A stretch of 64,000 bases of DNA, taken from the NCBI RefSeq assembly GCF_000735135.1, contig NZ_JPLZ01000004.1:1-64000 (forward strand). The letters are read 5' to 3'. Source of the stretch: Chryseobacterium sp. FH1 (lineage in GTDB: Bacteria > Bacteroidota > Bacteroidia > Flavobacteriales > Weeksellaceae). Of this stretch, positions 26,113-34,082 are shown piece after piece. Each line of letters begins with the position of its first letter. The first letter of the stretch is position 1. The notes below the pieces were generated by a model. That model saw only the letters and a list, made by a program, of their open reading frames with translations, ran no database searches and was not told the DNA's origin. A program made the translations under genes and the position numbers.

Positions 26113-27960
26113 TCATTTAAGCTCTAAAATTAATGAAGATTTTCCAGCGACAGACAAATTTGTTTTCAAATCGAAATCTTTGTCAGAAAGGATGTCTCTT
26201 CCTTTTGTGAAGTTTTTGATGCCTTCGGAAAATCGCTTCAAATCTAAGTTTTGATTGTTTTTATTATTATTGATGACAACCATAACGCGTTTGCTATCTG
26301 TGTATCGGAAATAAACATAGACATTGTCATTCGGGATGTAATGCAAAGTTTTCCCTGAGTGAATCGCCTCATTTCCTTTTCTCCAGTTCAAGAGTTTTTT
26401 GGTGTAATCGAAGTATTCGTTTTGAGAAGCTGTTCTTCCGGTTTTTGTGAAAGCGTTGTTTTTATCTCCAGCCCAACCGCCCGGGAAATCTTTTCGGATT
26501 TCGCCATCGCCACCATTGTTTTTGTCGCCAGCCATTCCAATCTCGGAGCCGTAATACAACTGCGGAATCCCACGAACTGTTAGGATTAAGCTCATCGCCA
26601 GTTTGTAATCTGCAACATTCGGGAAAATCTGGTTAAATCTATTCGTATCGTGATTCTCAGCAAAAACCAAAAGATTATTGATATCAGGATACAGAAAATC
26701 GTTCGCCAAATTGTCATAAACCCTTTGCATTCCCGAATCCCAGCCGGCATCTTCACGAAAAACCTGACCAAGCGCGTCGTGCAGAGTGAAATCCATCACA
26801 GACGGCAGATATGAATTGTAACCTTCGATTGCTGAAATCTTGGAATCCTTTTGCCAATAAGACATCTGCGCCTGGTCGTGCATCCAAACCTCACCAACAA
26901 TGTTGAATTTCGGATATTCGTCCGTGATTTTTTTTGTCCAATCGGCGATTCCTTTTTTATCGTTGTAAGAATAGGTGTCCACACGGAAACCGTCCAAACC
27001 AGCGTATTCTATCCACCAAATCGCATTTTGAGCCATATAATTGACAACCATTGGATTGCTTTGGTTCATATCCGGCATTGTGGTGTCAAACCAGCCGTCC
27101 ATACAAGCCTCTTCATCAACTTTTGCCGAGTTCGTATCAAACTGTGTTGTCATTCTGTAATTGCTTCTTTGGAAACCATCTTTACCACCTTCCCAATAAT
27201 GAATCCAATCTTTTGCTGGCAAATCTTGGATAATCCAACTTTTTGAACCCCAATGGTTTGTCACGTAATCCATCACAAGTTTCATTTTTCGTTTGTGAAG
27301 TTCGTCCGCCAGGTTTTTGTAGTCTTCGTTGGTTCCGTAGCGCGGGTCGATTTTGTAATAATCGCTTTGTGCGTAGCCGTGGTAGGAATAGCTTGGTTCA
27401 TTATCTTCCAGCAAAGGCGTGTTCCAAATTGTGGTAACACCTAACTCATTAAGATAATCGAGGTTTTTTACAATTCCGGCGATATCACCACCGTGACGAC
27501 CGCCAGTTTTTGTTCTGTCAGATTTCTCGGCTGTGTCTGGTGTGTTGTCATTTTTCGGATTTCCATTGGCAAAACGGTCTGGCATAATGAGATACATTAC
27601 ATCGGCAGACGTGTAAGAATCTCTGTTTGCCGAATTCTGCTGTCTTGCTTTGAATTCGTAATCTATGGTTTTGACTGTTTTGTTTCCGTTTTTGAAGTTC
27701 AATTTTGTTTTTCCTGGTTGAACGCCGTTTGTATCAATCGTAACAAAAAGATAGTTTGGGTTTTCTACTTTTTTAACTTCTTTGATTTTGATTCCTGTTG
27801 AGAATTCGGGTTGGAGGTTGTTGATGTCTTTTCCGTAAACCAGGAGTTGAAGTTCTGGATTCTTCATTCCGCTCCACCAGAATGCAGGTTCTACTTTTTG
27901 AACTTGGGAGTAGAAAATGGAAGATAGTATGATTGAAGAAAATGTGATTATTTTTTTCAT
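26113..27960 (-). CDS. exported GH13 alpha-amylase / neopullulanase (SusA-like)
   Basis: Periplasmic alpha-glucan hydrolase that would cut imported maltooligosaccharides. The 615-residue protein has a signal peptide (about residues 1-18), an N-terminal beta domain (20-105) like that of cyclomaltodextrinases, and a GH13 barrel. Catalytic residues: nucleophile Asp328 in GFRVDTY, acid/base Glu357 in IVGEVW, and Asp438 in FAENHDTNR. A calcium-binding-type segment MPDRFANGNPKND lies at 126-138. It is downstream of the BASS gene and upstream of the NTF2-like gene on the same strand. Its leader contains the motif AATATAGACCTTAAAAA also seen before susC and the GH97 gene. Confidence 0.93.
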   Translation of the reverse strand: MKKIITFSSIILSSIFYSQVQKVEPAFWWSGMKNPELQLLVYGKDINNLQPEFSTGIKIKEVKKVENPNYLFVTIDTNGVQPGKTKLNFKNGNKTVKTIDYEFKARQQNSANRDSYTSADVMYLIMPDRFANGNPKNDNTPDTAEKSDRTKTGGRHGGDIAGIVKNLDYLNELGVTTIWNTPLLEDNEPSYSYHGYAQSDYYKIDPRYGTNEDYKNLADELHKRKMKLVMDYVTNHWGSKSWIIQDLPAKDWIHYWEGGKDGFQRSNYRMTTQFDTNSAKVDEEACMDGWFDTTMPDMNQSNPMVVNYMAQNAIWWIEYAGLDGFRVDTYSYNDKKGIADWTKKITDEYPKFNIVGEVWMHDQAQMSYWQKDSKISAIEGYNSYLPSVMDFTLHDALGQVFREDAGWDSGMQRVYDNLANDFLYPDINNLLVFAENHDTNRFNQIFPNVADYKLAMSLILTVRGIPQLYYGSEIGMAGDKNNGGDGEIRKDFPGGWAGDKNNAFTKTGRTASQNEYFDYTKKLLNWRKGNEAIHSGKTLHYIPNDNVYVYFRYTDSKRVMVVINNNKNNQNLDLKRFSEGIKNFTKGRDILSDKDFDLKTNLSVAGKSSLILELK

Positions 27961-27968
27961 AAAATATT

Positions 27969-27985
27969 TTTTTAAGGTCTATATT
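27969..27985 (-). promoter_or_regulatory. shared leader motif before the GH13 gene
   Basis: Minus-strand AATATAGACCTTAAAAA, ending 8 bp before the ATG. Nearly the same sequence precedes the GH97 gene (31428-31443) and susC (38411-38427). It may mark a promoter/leader or an A-rich translation signal shared within the starch locus. Confidence 0.55.
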
Positions 27986-28019
27986 AAATTTAAACAAAAT
28001 TTCAGATACTATTGAAAAT

Positions 28020-29015
28020 TTAATTTTCAGAAACATCCGTTCTTTTTGCGATTTTGTTGGCGAGCCAACTTACGTAGAATAATTGGAAGCTGTGATATAT
28101 CATTACCGGCAACAAAAACAAAACTTTCTGCTCATCCGGAATTCCCAACACTAAGAGAAATAAACTTCCGTGAACCAAGGATTTCTTTGAACCACAGAAT
28201 GTTGTCGTGATGACATCTTTTGGTTTGAAGTTTAGTTTCTCTGCAATGAATTTCAGGATATAATAAGTGGCGAAAAATAAAAAGACAACGCTAAACGCCA
28301 AAGCCAAGAATACAAACGAAGGTACCGCAACGAAGATATTTTCTATAAATGCCGTAGAGAAACTTTCATAAACGATTAATAAGATAATCAGTCTGTCGAA
28401 TTCTGAAATGACATTCGCGTATTTGGTTACCCATTTTTTGAAGATTGGATTGAGCAAAACGCCTAAAATAATCGGCAACAAAACCTTTAACAACAATTGT
28501 TGAATAATCTCGCCTTGGTCACCCGATTCTCCATTTTTGATTAAGAAGAAACTCATCAAAAGTGGAGTCATCACAATACCAATAATTCCTGAAATCGAAG
28601 CATTGAAAATCGCTGATGTTACATTTCCTCTTGCAATTGAAACCATTACAACGGAGGATGAAACCGTAGAAGGCAAGCAAGCCAAAAAGAAAACGGAAAG
28701 CCAAATATTATAGTAAGATGTGTCTTTTAAAAACGGATAAAACAGCAACGCCAGCAATGGAAAAATAATGAAAGTTCCAGATTGAATCAGTAAATGCAGT
28801 TTCCAATTTGAGACATCTTTTACGACTTCTTTTAGATTAAGCTTCAGTCCATACAACAGAAAAATTCCGGCGATTCCCCAATCTATGAATCCGGCCAGAT
28901 TGAAATATTGGTTGTAAGACTCGTGGAACGGAATGACTTTCGCCAATATGACCATTCCTATCAAAAGGAAAAGAAAGGTATTCTGTTTGTTGAAAAGTTT
29001 GGAAATCCAGTTCAT
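28020..29015 (-). CDS. BASS (bile acid:sodium symporter) family transporter
   Basis: A 331-residue integral membrane protein with about ten helices, of the YfeH/SLC10A7-like branch. Characteristic segments are FLACLPSTVSSSVVMVSIARGN (glimpsed as LPSTVSSSVVMVS) and the conserved FCGSKKSLVHGSL near the C-terminus. I prefer the ATG at 29015 (MNWISKLFNKQN) over a TTG 45 bp upstream. The gene is embedded in the starch locus between GH97 and GH13 on the same strand, which is unusual; the substrate cannot be told and need not be a bile acid. A 13-bp perfect inverted repeat lies just before it. Confidence 0.82.
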   Translation of the reverse strand: MNWISKLFNKQNTFLFLLIGMVILAKVIPFHESYNQYFNLAGFIDWGIAGIFLLYGLKLNLKEVVKDVSNWKLHLLIQSGTFIIFPLLALLFYPFLKDTSYYNIWLSVFFLACLPSTVSSSVVMVSIARGNVTSAIFNASISGIIGIVMTPLLMSFFLIKNGESGDQGEIIQQLLLKVLLPIILGVLLNPIFKKWVTKYANVISEFDRLIILLIVYESFSTAFIENIFVAVPSFVFLALAFSVVFLFFATYYILKFIAEKLNFKPKDVITTTFCGSKKSLVHGSLFLLVLGIPDEQKVLFLLPVMIYHSFQLFYVSWLANKIAKRTDVSEN

Positions 29016-29048
29016 ATCGTAGGATTTTGAAAAAAATTTGAGAGAAAA

Positions 29049-29106
29049 ACACTTTGTCAAAGATTTGAAACTTTGGCTACGCCGAATCTTCGATTTGACA
29101 AAGTGT
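29049..29106. repeat. inverted repeat before the BASS gene
   Basis: ACACTTTGTCAAA (29049-29061) and TTTGACAAAGTGT (29094-29106) are perfect 13-bp inverted repeats around a 32-nt loop with GATT/AATC pairing inside. It starts 34 bp upstream of the BASS start, so it lies in the leader or promoter. Similar CTTTGTCAAAG palindromes are a common type of intergenic repeat in this class. Confidence 0.75.
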
Positions 29107-29121
29107 TGATTGGTATTGAAA

Positions 29122-29214
29122 GCCCATAGCCCCGATTGTAGCGGTTACCCCACAGCAAGCCTTGGGAAAAGCTTTGGCGCGAGGAGTAGTAGCGGAAAGC
29201 GGGATTAAGCTCCT
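29122..29214 (-). repeat. 3'-end dispersed palindromic element, copy 5
   Basis: On the minus strand it begins TTAGGAGCTTAATCCCGC straight after the T-run that follows the GH97 gene, and ends CAATCGGGGCTATGGG. Its middle, GGTTACCCCACAGCAAGCCT and TTGGGAAAAGCTTTGGCGCG (plus-strand reading), is almost identical to copy 6 at 47543-47634, 18 kb away. Confidence 0.82.
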
Positions 29215-29232
29215 AAAAAATCCTCACTCCAA

Positions 29233-29252
29233 CCCTCTCCAAATGGAGAGGG
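29233..29252 (-). terminator. hairpin after the GH97 gene
   Basis: CCCTCTCC (29233-29240) pairs with GGAGAGGG (29245-29252), followed on the minus strand by GGTTGGAGTGAGGATTTTTT. It lies 17 bp past the stop and may work as a terminator. A copy of the same hairpin is at 48466-48484. Confidence 0.6.
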
Positions 29253-29268
29253 CGTTGAAGGGGAATTT

Positions 29269-31425
29269 TTATTTTATTGGTTTCAGGGAAATGGCGTAAC
29301 CACCGCTTCTTACCAAGTGGATTGGAAGTTTGGTTTTGCTGTCCACTGTTTTTTTGTAGATTTTGTAACTCTGCGGATTGGTGATGTAATCGGCATCTTT
29401 ACCATCTTCGTAAACTGTTGCTTCGTACTTTTTGCCTTTGTCCAGGAACGAGAAATCTACGGTGTAGTCTCTAGCATTTTCATCTGTGATGCCTCCTACA
29501 AACCAGTTGTCTGTTCCTTTTGCTTTTCTTGCAGTATGTACATATTCGCCCGGTTCCGCTGAAAGGATTTTGGTATCGTCCCAATCTGCCGCCACATCTT
29601 TGATGAACTGGAAAGCGTCCATATGTTTTGCATAATTCTCGGGTAAATCAGCCGCCATTTGAAGAGGCATATACATCGTCACATAAAGTGCCAACTGTTT
29701 TGCCAGTGTGGTTTTCACGAAACGCTTGTCGCCTGGGAAATAATAGTCCAATTTGGTTTGGAAAATACCAGGCGTGTAGTCCATAGAACCGCCCATCCAT
29801 CTTGTAAATGGCAAGATAACGTGGTGATCTGGATTGTTTCCGCCGAAGGCATCATATTCCGTTCCACGCGCCGCTTCTGCAGAAATCCAGTTTGGATAGG
29901 TTCTGCTTTCTCCGCCGGGACGCACAGATTCGTGCGAGTTGACCATAATTTTGTATTCGTTTGCTTTCTCTGCAATTCTGTAGTAATGGTTGTTGGTCCA
30001 TTGCGAATAATGGTGCTCACCCCTTGGAATGATGTCGCCCACGTAGCCTGTTTTCACAGATTTGTAACCGTATTTGTTCATCAATTGGAAAGCTTTGTCT
30101 GCCCATCTTTCGTAGTTTGTTGCAGAGCCAGAAGTCTCGTGGTGCATGATCAAATCTATGTTTTTGGAATGTGCGTAGTCATTCAACATTTTGATATCGA
30201 AATCTGGATATGGTGTGATGAAATCGAAAACGAATTCTTTGGAATGACCGAACCAATCTTCCCAACCTGTGTTCCAGCCTTCTATCAGCAATCCTTGGAA
30301 ACCGTTTGCAGATGCAAAATCGATATATTCTTTGACTTTTGTATTGTTGGCGGCGTGTTTTCCGTTGGGTGTCAGTTTTGAGAAATCGGTTTTATCGATG
30401 TGAACATTTTCTGCTGTGGAATATGCCCATTGTGATTTTCCGATAATCATTTCCCACCAAACGCCCATATATTTGGTTGGTTTGATGTATGATGTGTCTT
30501 TGTATTTTGTTGGCTCATTCAGATTGAACATCATTTTGGAATCCATCACCACCTCAGCCTTTGGCGAAACAATGATGGTTCTCCAAGGTGTCGTAGATGG
30601 CGTTTGAACATAAGCTTTTGCCCCTTGTCTGTCAGCCGTCAAATGTGTTTTGAATTTGAAATTCTGAGCGTCCACTTCCAAATGGGAAGCCGGATAATCC
30701 AGAACTGCCGCTTCTCCAACATTCACGTAAAGTGGTTCTTTGCCTTCTTTTTTCAACATCAAAGGTGACTGAACGGCATTTTTGATCAAAGTCTGCGATG
30801 CATTCGAGTCATAAGCCTTTGGCCACTGCGCTGGAATCTCGGAGATTTTTGTAGTTTGGTATTGATATTCCTGAGAATCGTAATCTGCCACGATCCACCA
30901 GGCTTTCATATCTGTCGGAAAATCAATCTCGGAATCTTCTTCGCGGATGACGAAATAGTTAAGGTTTTTCTGTTGAGGAAACTCATACCTGAAACCTAAT
31001 CCGTCGTTGAACAATCTGAATTTCACAACGATGCTTCTGTCGGAAGAAGTTTGATTCAGCGTCAATGCTAGCTCGTTGTAATGGTTGATATAATTTTTCT
31101 TTTCTCCAAGAATTGGTTGCCAGGTTTCGTTTTTGGAATCTCTTTTTTCGGCAGTTTTTGTGAAGCCATTGTTGAGATCGAAACTGGCGTCCTCCGGTTT
31201 TGCAATCTCGGAGGCAAACTTGATAGATGAATCTTTGAACAATCTCAATCCTAATTTAGAATCCTCTACAACCACATTTCCGTTATATTTTAAATTATAA
31301 ACTGGAACGCCATTTTTCAGTTGGAAATTCATCTCAAATTTTCCGTCTGGCGACTTTAAACTCTGAGCATAGACTCCGTTAAACATCATAGTAAGCAAAG
31401 CTGCTCCAATGGTGAATTTTTTCAT
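29269..31425 (-). CDS. susB: exported GH97 alpha-glucosidase (SusB-like)
   Basis: Calcium-dependent inverting alpha-glucosidase that would release glucose from maltooligosaccharides in the periplasm. The 718 residues begin with a signal peptide (1-20, ending VYA). Glu430 (HHETSG), Glu499 (NSHESV) and Glu523 (GTEYD) have exactly the spacing (69 and 24 residues) of the catalytic glutamates I recall for Bacteroides SusB (439, 508, 532), which points to the inverting type rather than the retaining Asp-nucleophile type. It follows susC-D-E-F on the same strand after a terminator-like hairpin, and precedes the BASS and GH13 genes. Its leader contains the motif ATATAAACCTTAAAAA. Confidence 0.94.
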   Translation of the reverse strand: MKKFTIGAALLTMMFNGVYAQSLKSPDGKFEMNFQLKNGVPVYNLKYNGNVVVEDSKLGLRLFKDSSIKFASEIAKPEDASFDLNNGFTKTAEKRDSKNETWQPILGEKKNYINHYNELALTLNQTSSDRSIVVKFRLFNDGLGFRYEFPQQKNLNYFVIREEDSEIDFPTDMKAWWIVADYDSQEYQYQTTKISEIPAQWPKAYDSNASQTLIKNAVQSPLMLKKEGKEPLYVNVGEAAVLDYPASHLEVDAQNFKFKTHLTADRQGAKAYVQTPSTTPWRTIIVSPKAEVVMDSKMMFNLNEPTKYKDTSYIKPTKYMGVWWEMIIGKSQWAYSTAENVHIDKTDFSKLTPNGKHAANNTKVKEYIDFASANGFQGLLIEGWNTGWEDWFGHSKEFVFDFITPYPDFDIKMLNDYAHSKNIDLIMHHETSGSATNYERWADKAFQLMNKYGYKSVKTGYVGDIIPRGEHHYSQWTNNHYYRIAEKANEYKIMVNSHESVRPGGESRTYPNWISAEAARGTEYDAFGGNNPDHHVILPFTRWMGGSMDYTPGIFQTKLDYYFPGDKRFVKTTLAKQLALYVTMYMPLQMAADLPENYAKHMDAFQFIKDVAADWDDTKILSAEPGEYVHTARKAKGTDNWFVGGITDENARDYTVDFSFLDKGKKYEATVYEDGKDADYITNPQSYKIYKKTVDSKTKLPIHLVRSGGYAISLKPIK

Positions 31426-31427
31426 TT

Positions 31428-31443
31428 TTTTTAAGGTTTATAT
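31428..31443 (-). promoter_or_regulatory. shared leader motif before the GH97 gene
   Basis: Minus-strand ATATAAACCTTAAAAA, ending 2 bp before the ATG. It matches the leaders of susC and the GH13 gene. Confidence 0.55.
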
Positions 31444-31456
31444 ATGTCTTACAATA

Positions 31457-31488
31457 TAAAAAAAGTGTTGCACATTGGCAACACTTTT
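31457..31488 (-). terminator. internal terminator between susF and the GH97 gene
   Basis: AAAAGTGTTGC (31461-31471) and GCAACACTTTT (31478-31488) are a perfect 11-bp inverted repeat, followed on the minus strand by a run of T (31464-31457) and TATATTG. It sits inside the starch locus 20 bp past the susF-like stop, so read-through or a second promoter is needed for the GH97 gene. Confidence 0.85.
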
Positions 31489-31507
31489 ACATCTGATTTA
31501 TTCAATT

Positions 31508-32944
31508 TTAAAGCTGAGTGATAGTGTATTTTCCAACTTTAAGATCAACAGTGATTTTGAAGTAATTGTCTCCTCCGTCAAATTTGATATTGTTGTTATC
31601 TCCTTTGATTCCTAAGTAGCCAGTGTTGCCTTCCGAATGGATATTACCCCATTCTAAACCATCCCAAGCTTGCTGACCAAGGAATTTGAAAGCAGAACCA
31701 TTTGCCAATTGACCAATGTACTCGAACTTTCCATTTCCAAGTGGACTGAATGGAAGAGCGGCATCTGCTGCCCAACCATTGATAGTCCCAACAATATAGA
31801 GATTGGGAACATCCCAAACACTCGTTGTTGGCGTAACAGTCAATGATTTAACTCCGAAATCTGCGTTAACAACTACTTTATAGATTCCTGCAGCTCCCGT
31901 AAATTTCATATTCTCGTCTCCGCCAGCTTTTTCCACGTTAGAAGAGACTGTTTTGAAATATTTGTAAGCATCCTTGATGCCATCAGCATCAATGCTATAG
32001 TTTAATGGATTCCAATCTGCTTGACCCAAGAATCTGAATTCAGCAGGCTCTAGATAAGTGTAGATTTCTGCAAAGTTATCATTCTTGTGTAGAGAAATCG
32101 AAGTTGCCGCATCCCAACCAGCTGCAGAAGCTTGTCCAACTAAGAAGAAGTTAGGATAGTCTACTTGGTAAGGTGTCACTTTGAATGTTACAATCGCAGA
32201 TTTCAAACCGATAGAACCACCAGTTGAAGTTGTGCTTGCAGTAACTCTTACATCAATATCATTTGGCTGATTCATAGTCGCGCCAGAATTTACAATTGCT
32301 GTATTAAGATCTTTGTTTGTTACCGCTAAAGATTTAACATTTGTCACTTCTCCTATAGAAGTAAAAGTAGTTGCGTCTTTTTTAGCCACTTCCACCAAAT
32401 ACTTAACATCAACTCCATAATTGGAATAATCATTCCAAGTGATTGTAGTTGCAATCGCAGTTTGATCTGCCGAGTTGAGTACCAAAGCAGAGCCAGCAGT
32501 TGGTGCTGTGATAATTGGACCTGCAACAGGATATACAGTTACTGCAAAAGTAATAGCATTTGAAACTTCTGCTCCGGACTCTATTCTAATGTACACAGAT
32601 TTTGAAGCATAGGGCGAATATCCTGCTTGGAGCAACTTACTATTTACATCCCCAACTGTAGTTACAAAAGTGTTTGTCGTTGCTGTTCCTAGTGTCACTT
32701 TATTAGCAAAATCTTCTGTGTCAGAAAAAACGATTGTGTAATCTGATGAACTTGCTTTGTCCCAAGTTAAAACAAATGGGTTGTTTTTCATGGTCTCATA
32801 AAGAATGTTACTTCCGAGAGAAGTGTCGTTCAATCTAAAACTAGCTTCAGGCTTAGTCCAGTCTCTATCTGCATCATCTGTACAAGCTAAAGTTGTAAGC
32901 ACTACAAAGAAAGATGCGAATAGTAGTTTTATAATATTTTTCAT
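31508..32944 (-). CDS. SusF/SusE family starch-binding outer-membrane lipoprotein (second)
   Basis: A 478-residue surface lipoprotein expected to bind starch chains at the cell surface. The lipobox TLAC puts the lipidated Cys at 21. An N-terminal SusE-type Ig domain (about 30-135) is followed by a second Ig-like domain (140-255), then two carbohydrate-binding modules: about 262-375 (FFLVGQASAAGWD) and 382-478 (LYIVGTINGWA). Both modules have several exposed-type Trp/Tyr residues. Its size and two C-terminal modules resemble SusF/SusE of Bacteroides. It is the fourth gene after susC, 33 bp from the preceding SusE-like gene, and is followed by a strong terminator. Confidence 0.88.
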   Translation of the reverse strand: MKNIIKLLFASFFVVLTTLACTDDADRDWTKPEASFRLNDTSLGSNILYETMKNNPFVLTWDKASSSDYTIVFSDTEDFANKVTLGTATTNTFVTTVGDVNSKLLQAGYSPYASKSVYIRIESGAEVSNAITFAVTVYPVAGPIITAPTAGSALVLNSADQTAIATTITWNDYSNYGVDVKYLVEVAKKDATTFTSIGEVTNVKSLAVTNKDLNTAIVNSGATMNQPNDIDVRVTASTTSTGGSIGLKSAIVTFKVTPYQVDYPNFFLVGQASAAGWDAATSISLHKNDNFAEIYTYLEPAEFRFLGQADWNPLNYSIDADGIKDAYKYFKTVSSNVEKAGGDENMKFTGAAGIYKVVVNADFGVKSLTVTPTTSVWDVPNLYIVGTINGWAADAALPFSPLGNGKFEYIGQLANGSAFKFLGQQAWDGLEWGNIHSEGNTGYLGIKGDNNNIKFDGGDNYFKITVDLKVGKYTITQL

Positions 32945-32977
32945 AAAATCTAAATTAATATTAAATTATATAGGAGA

Positions 32978-34069
32978 TTATCTAACAGGGATCAATGTGT
33001 AATTACCTGAAACATCATTGAAGTACACGTCATAGATCCATTCCGCTGCCAAAGGGATATTTCCTCCACTGGTAGTAGCAGTTCCAAAGAACTCAGAATC
33101 TGCGCCCCAACTTACATCCCAAGCATTATTCGCTCTAAATTTGAATTCACCAGACTTTAAATTTAAGGATGATGCAGTCCAAAGGTGTGGGTCAAAAGTT
33201 GATTTTGTAAGTTGCGTATCTGTGTCGAAATTACCATTTACAGTACCAATAATCGAAATATTCGCATAGGTTGAAACAGGATCTGTGATCTTTTCAAATG
33301 TATAACTTAGCGCAGCAGTATCAACTGTAAGTTTGTAGTAACCCGCAGCAGCTACTGCTATATTTCCAGAACCACCATCTGTACTCAGTTGTCCATTAGA
33401 TGCTCCTAATCCAAATTGCGCATCCCAAGAACCTTTAACCTTGATCATCTTGAAACCTCCTACTTTGAAATATCCTGTAAAAGTATATTTTGTAGCATCT
33501 GAGGTTTTTGTAAGTGGGAGCAAATTACCATTTGTAGTTAAGTTATCCCATCCTCCTGCAGTAGCATCACCGATCAGGAATATATCAGTAAAATCATATG
33601 TTGGACTCGCTAGGTAAGGTGTGATGGTCAAATTAGTAACATTAGATGTCGCAACCAGATCATTTGCTCCTAAATAGGATTTCACTCTAAAATACATCAT
33701 TTGTGGTGCGTCTGGAACTAATCCAATTCTTTTCGCAGCCTCATTCAATTGATTGACTGTAAATGTAGAATTAGTCTTAGATTCTGTGACAACACTCAGT
33801 TGATAAGGTGCAGTAAATGCTTCATCAGAAGAAATTTCAACACTATAGTTAACAGCTACGGGTACAGAATATTCACCTGCAGACCAAGTAACAGTTAACG
33901 CTGGATTACTTGGAAAATTCTGATCCAAAAATAATTGCTTTGTTGATAAATCCATAACGATAGGTGGTGCTGTACTTTCTACCATCACTAATTCTCTATC
34001 GCTACAAGTGACTAAGCTTAACATAGCCACAAAAGCAAGAATTAATTTATTTAAAATATTTGTTTTCAT
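32978..34069 (-). CDS. SusE family starch-binding outer-membrane lipoprotein (first)
   Basis: A 363-residue lipoprotein, lipobox LVTC with lipidated Cys22. It has one SusE-type Ig domain (about 35-150) and two carbohydrate-binding modules, about 157-258 (IFLIGDATAGGWD) and 265-363 (ISIIGTVNGNFD). It is shorter than its downstream neighbour by one Ig-like domain, and the two probably arose by duplication and divergence. It lies 13 bp after susD, clearly in the same operon. Function: holding starch or maltodextrin at the outer surface for the SusC/SusD complex. Confidence 0.87.
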   Translation of the reverse strand: MKTNILNKLILAFVAMLSLVTCSDRELVMVESTAPPIVMDLSTKQLFLDQNFPSNPALTVTWSAGEYSVPVAVNYSVEISSDEAFTAPYQLSVVTESKTNSTFTVNQLNEAAKRIGLVPDAPQMMYFRVKSYLGANDLVATSNVTNLTITPYLASPTYDFTDIFLIGDATAGGWDNLTTNGNLLPLTKTSDATKYTFTGYFKVGGFKMIKVKGSWDAQFGLGASNGQLSTDGGSGNIAVAAAGYYKLTVDTAALSYTFEKITDPVSTYANISIIGTVNGNFDTDTQLTKSTFDPHLWTASSLNLKSGEFKFRANNAWDVSWGADSEFFGTATTSGGNIPLAAEWIYDVYFNDVSGNYTLIPVR

Positions 34070-34082
34070 TTGTATAATATAT

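Noticed and set aside
29659-30381. 240-codon open frame antisense to the GH97 gene
   Set aside because: Rich in Cys, Phe and His as expected for an antisense shadow; the sense gene has its catalytic residues in place.
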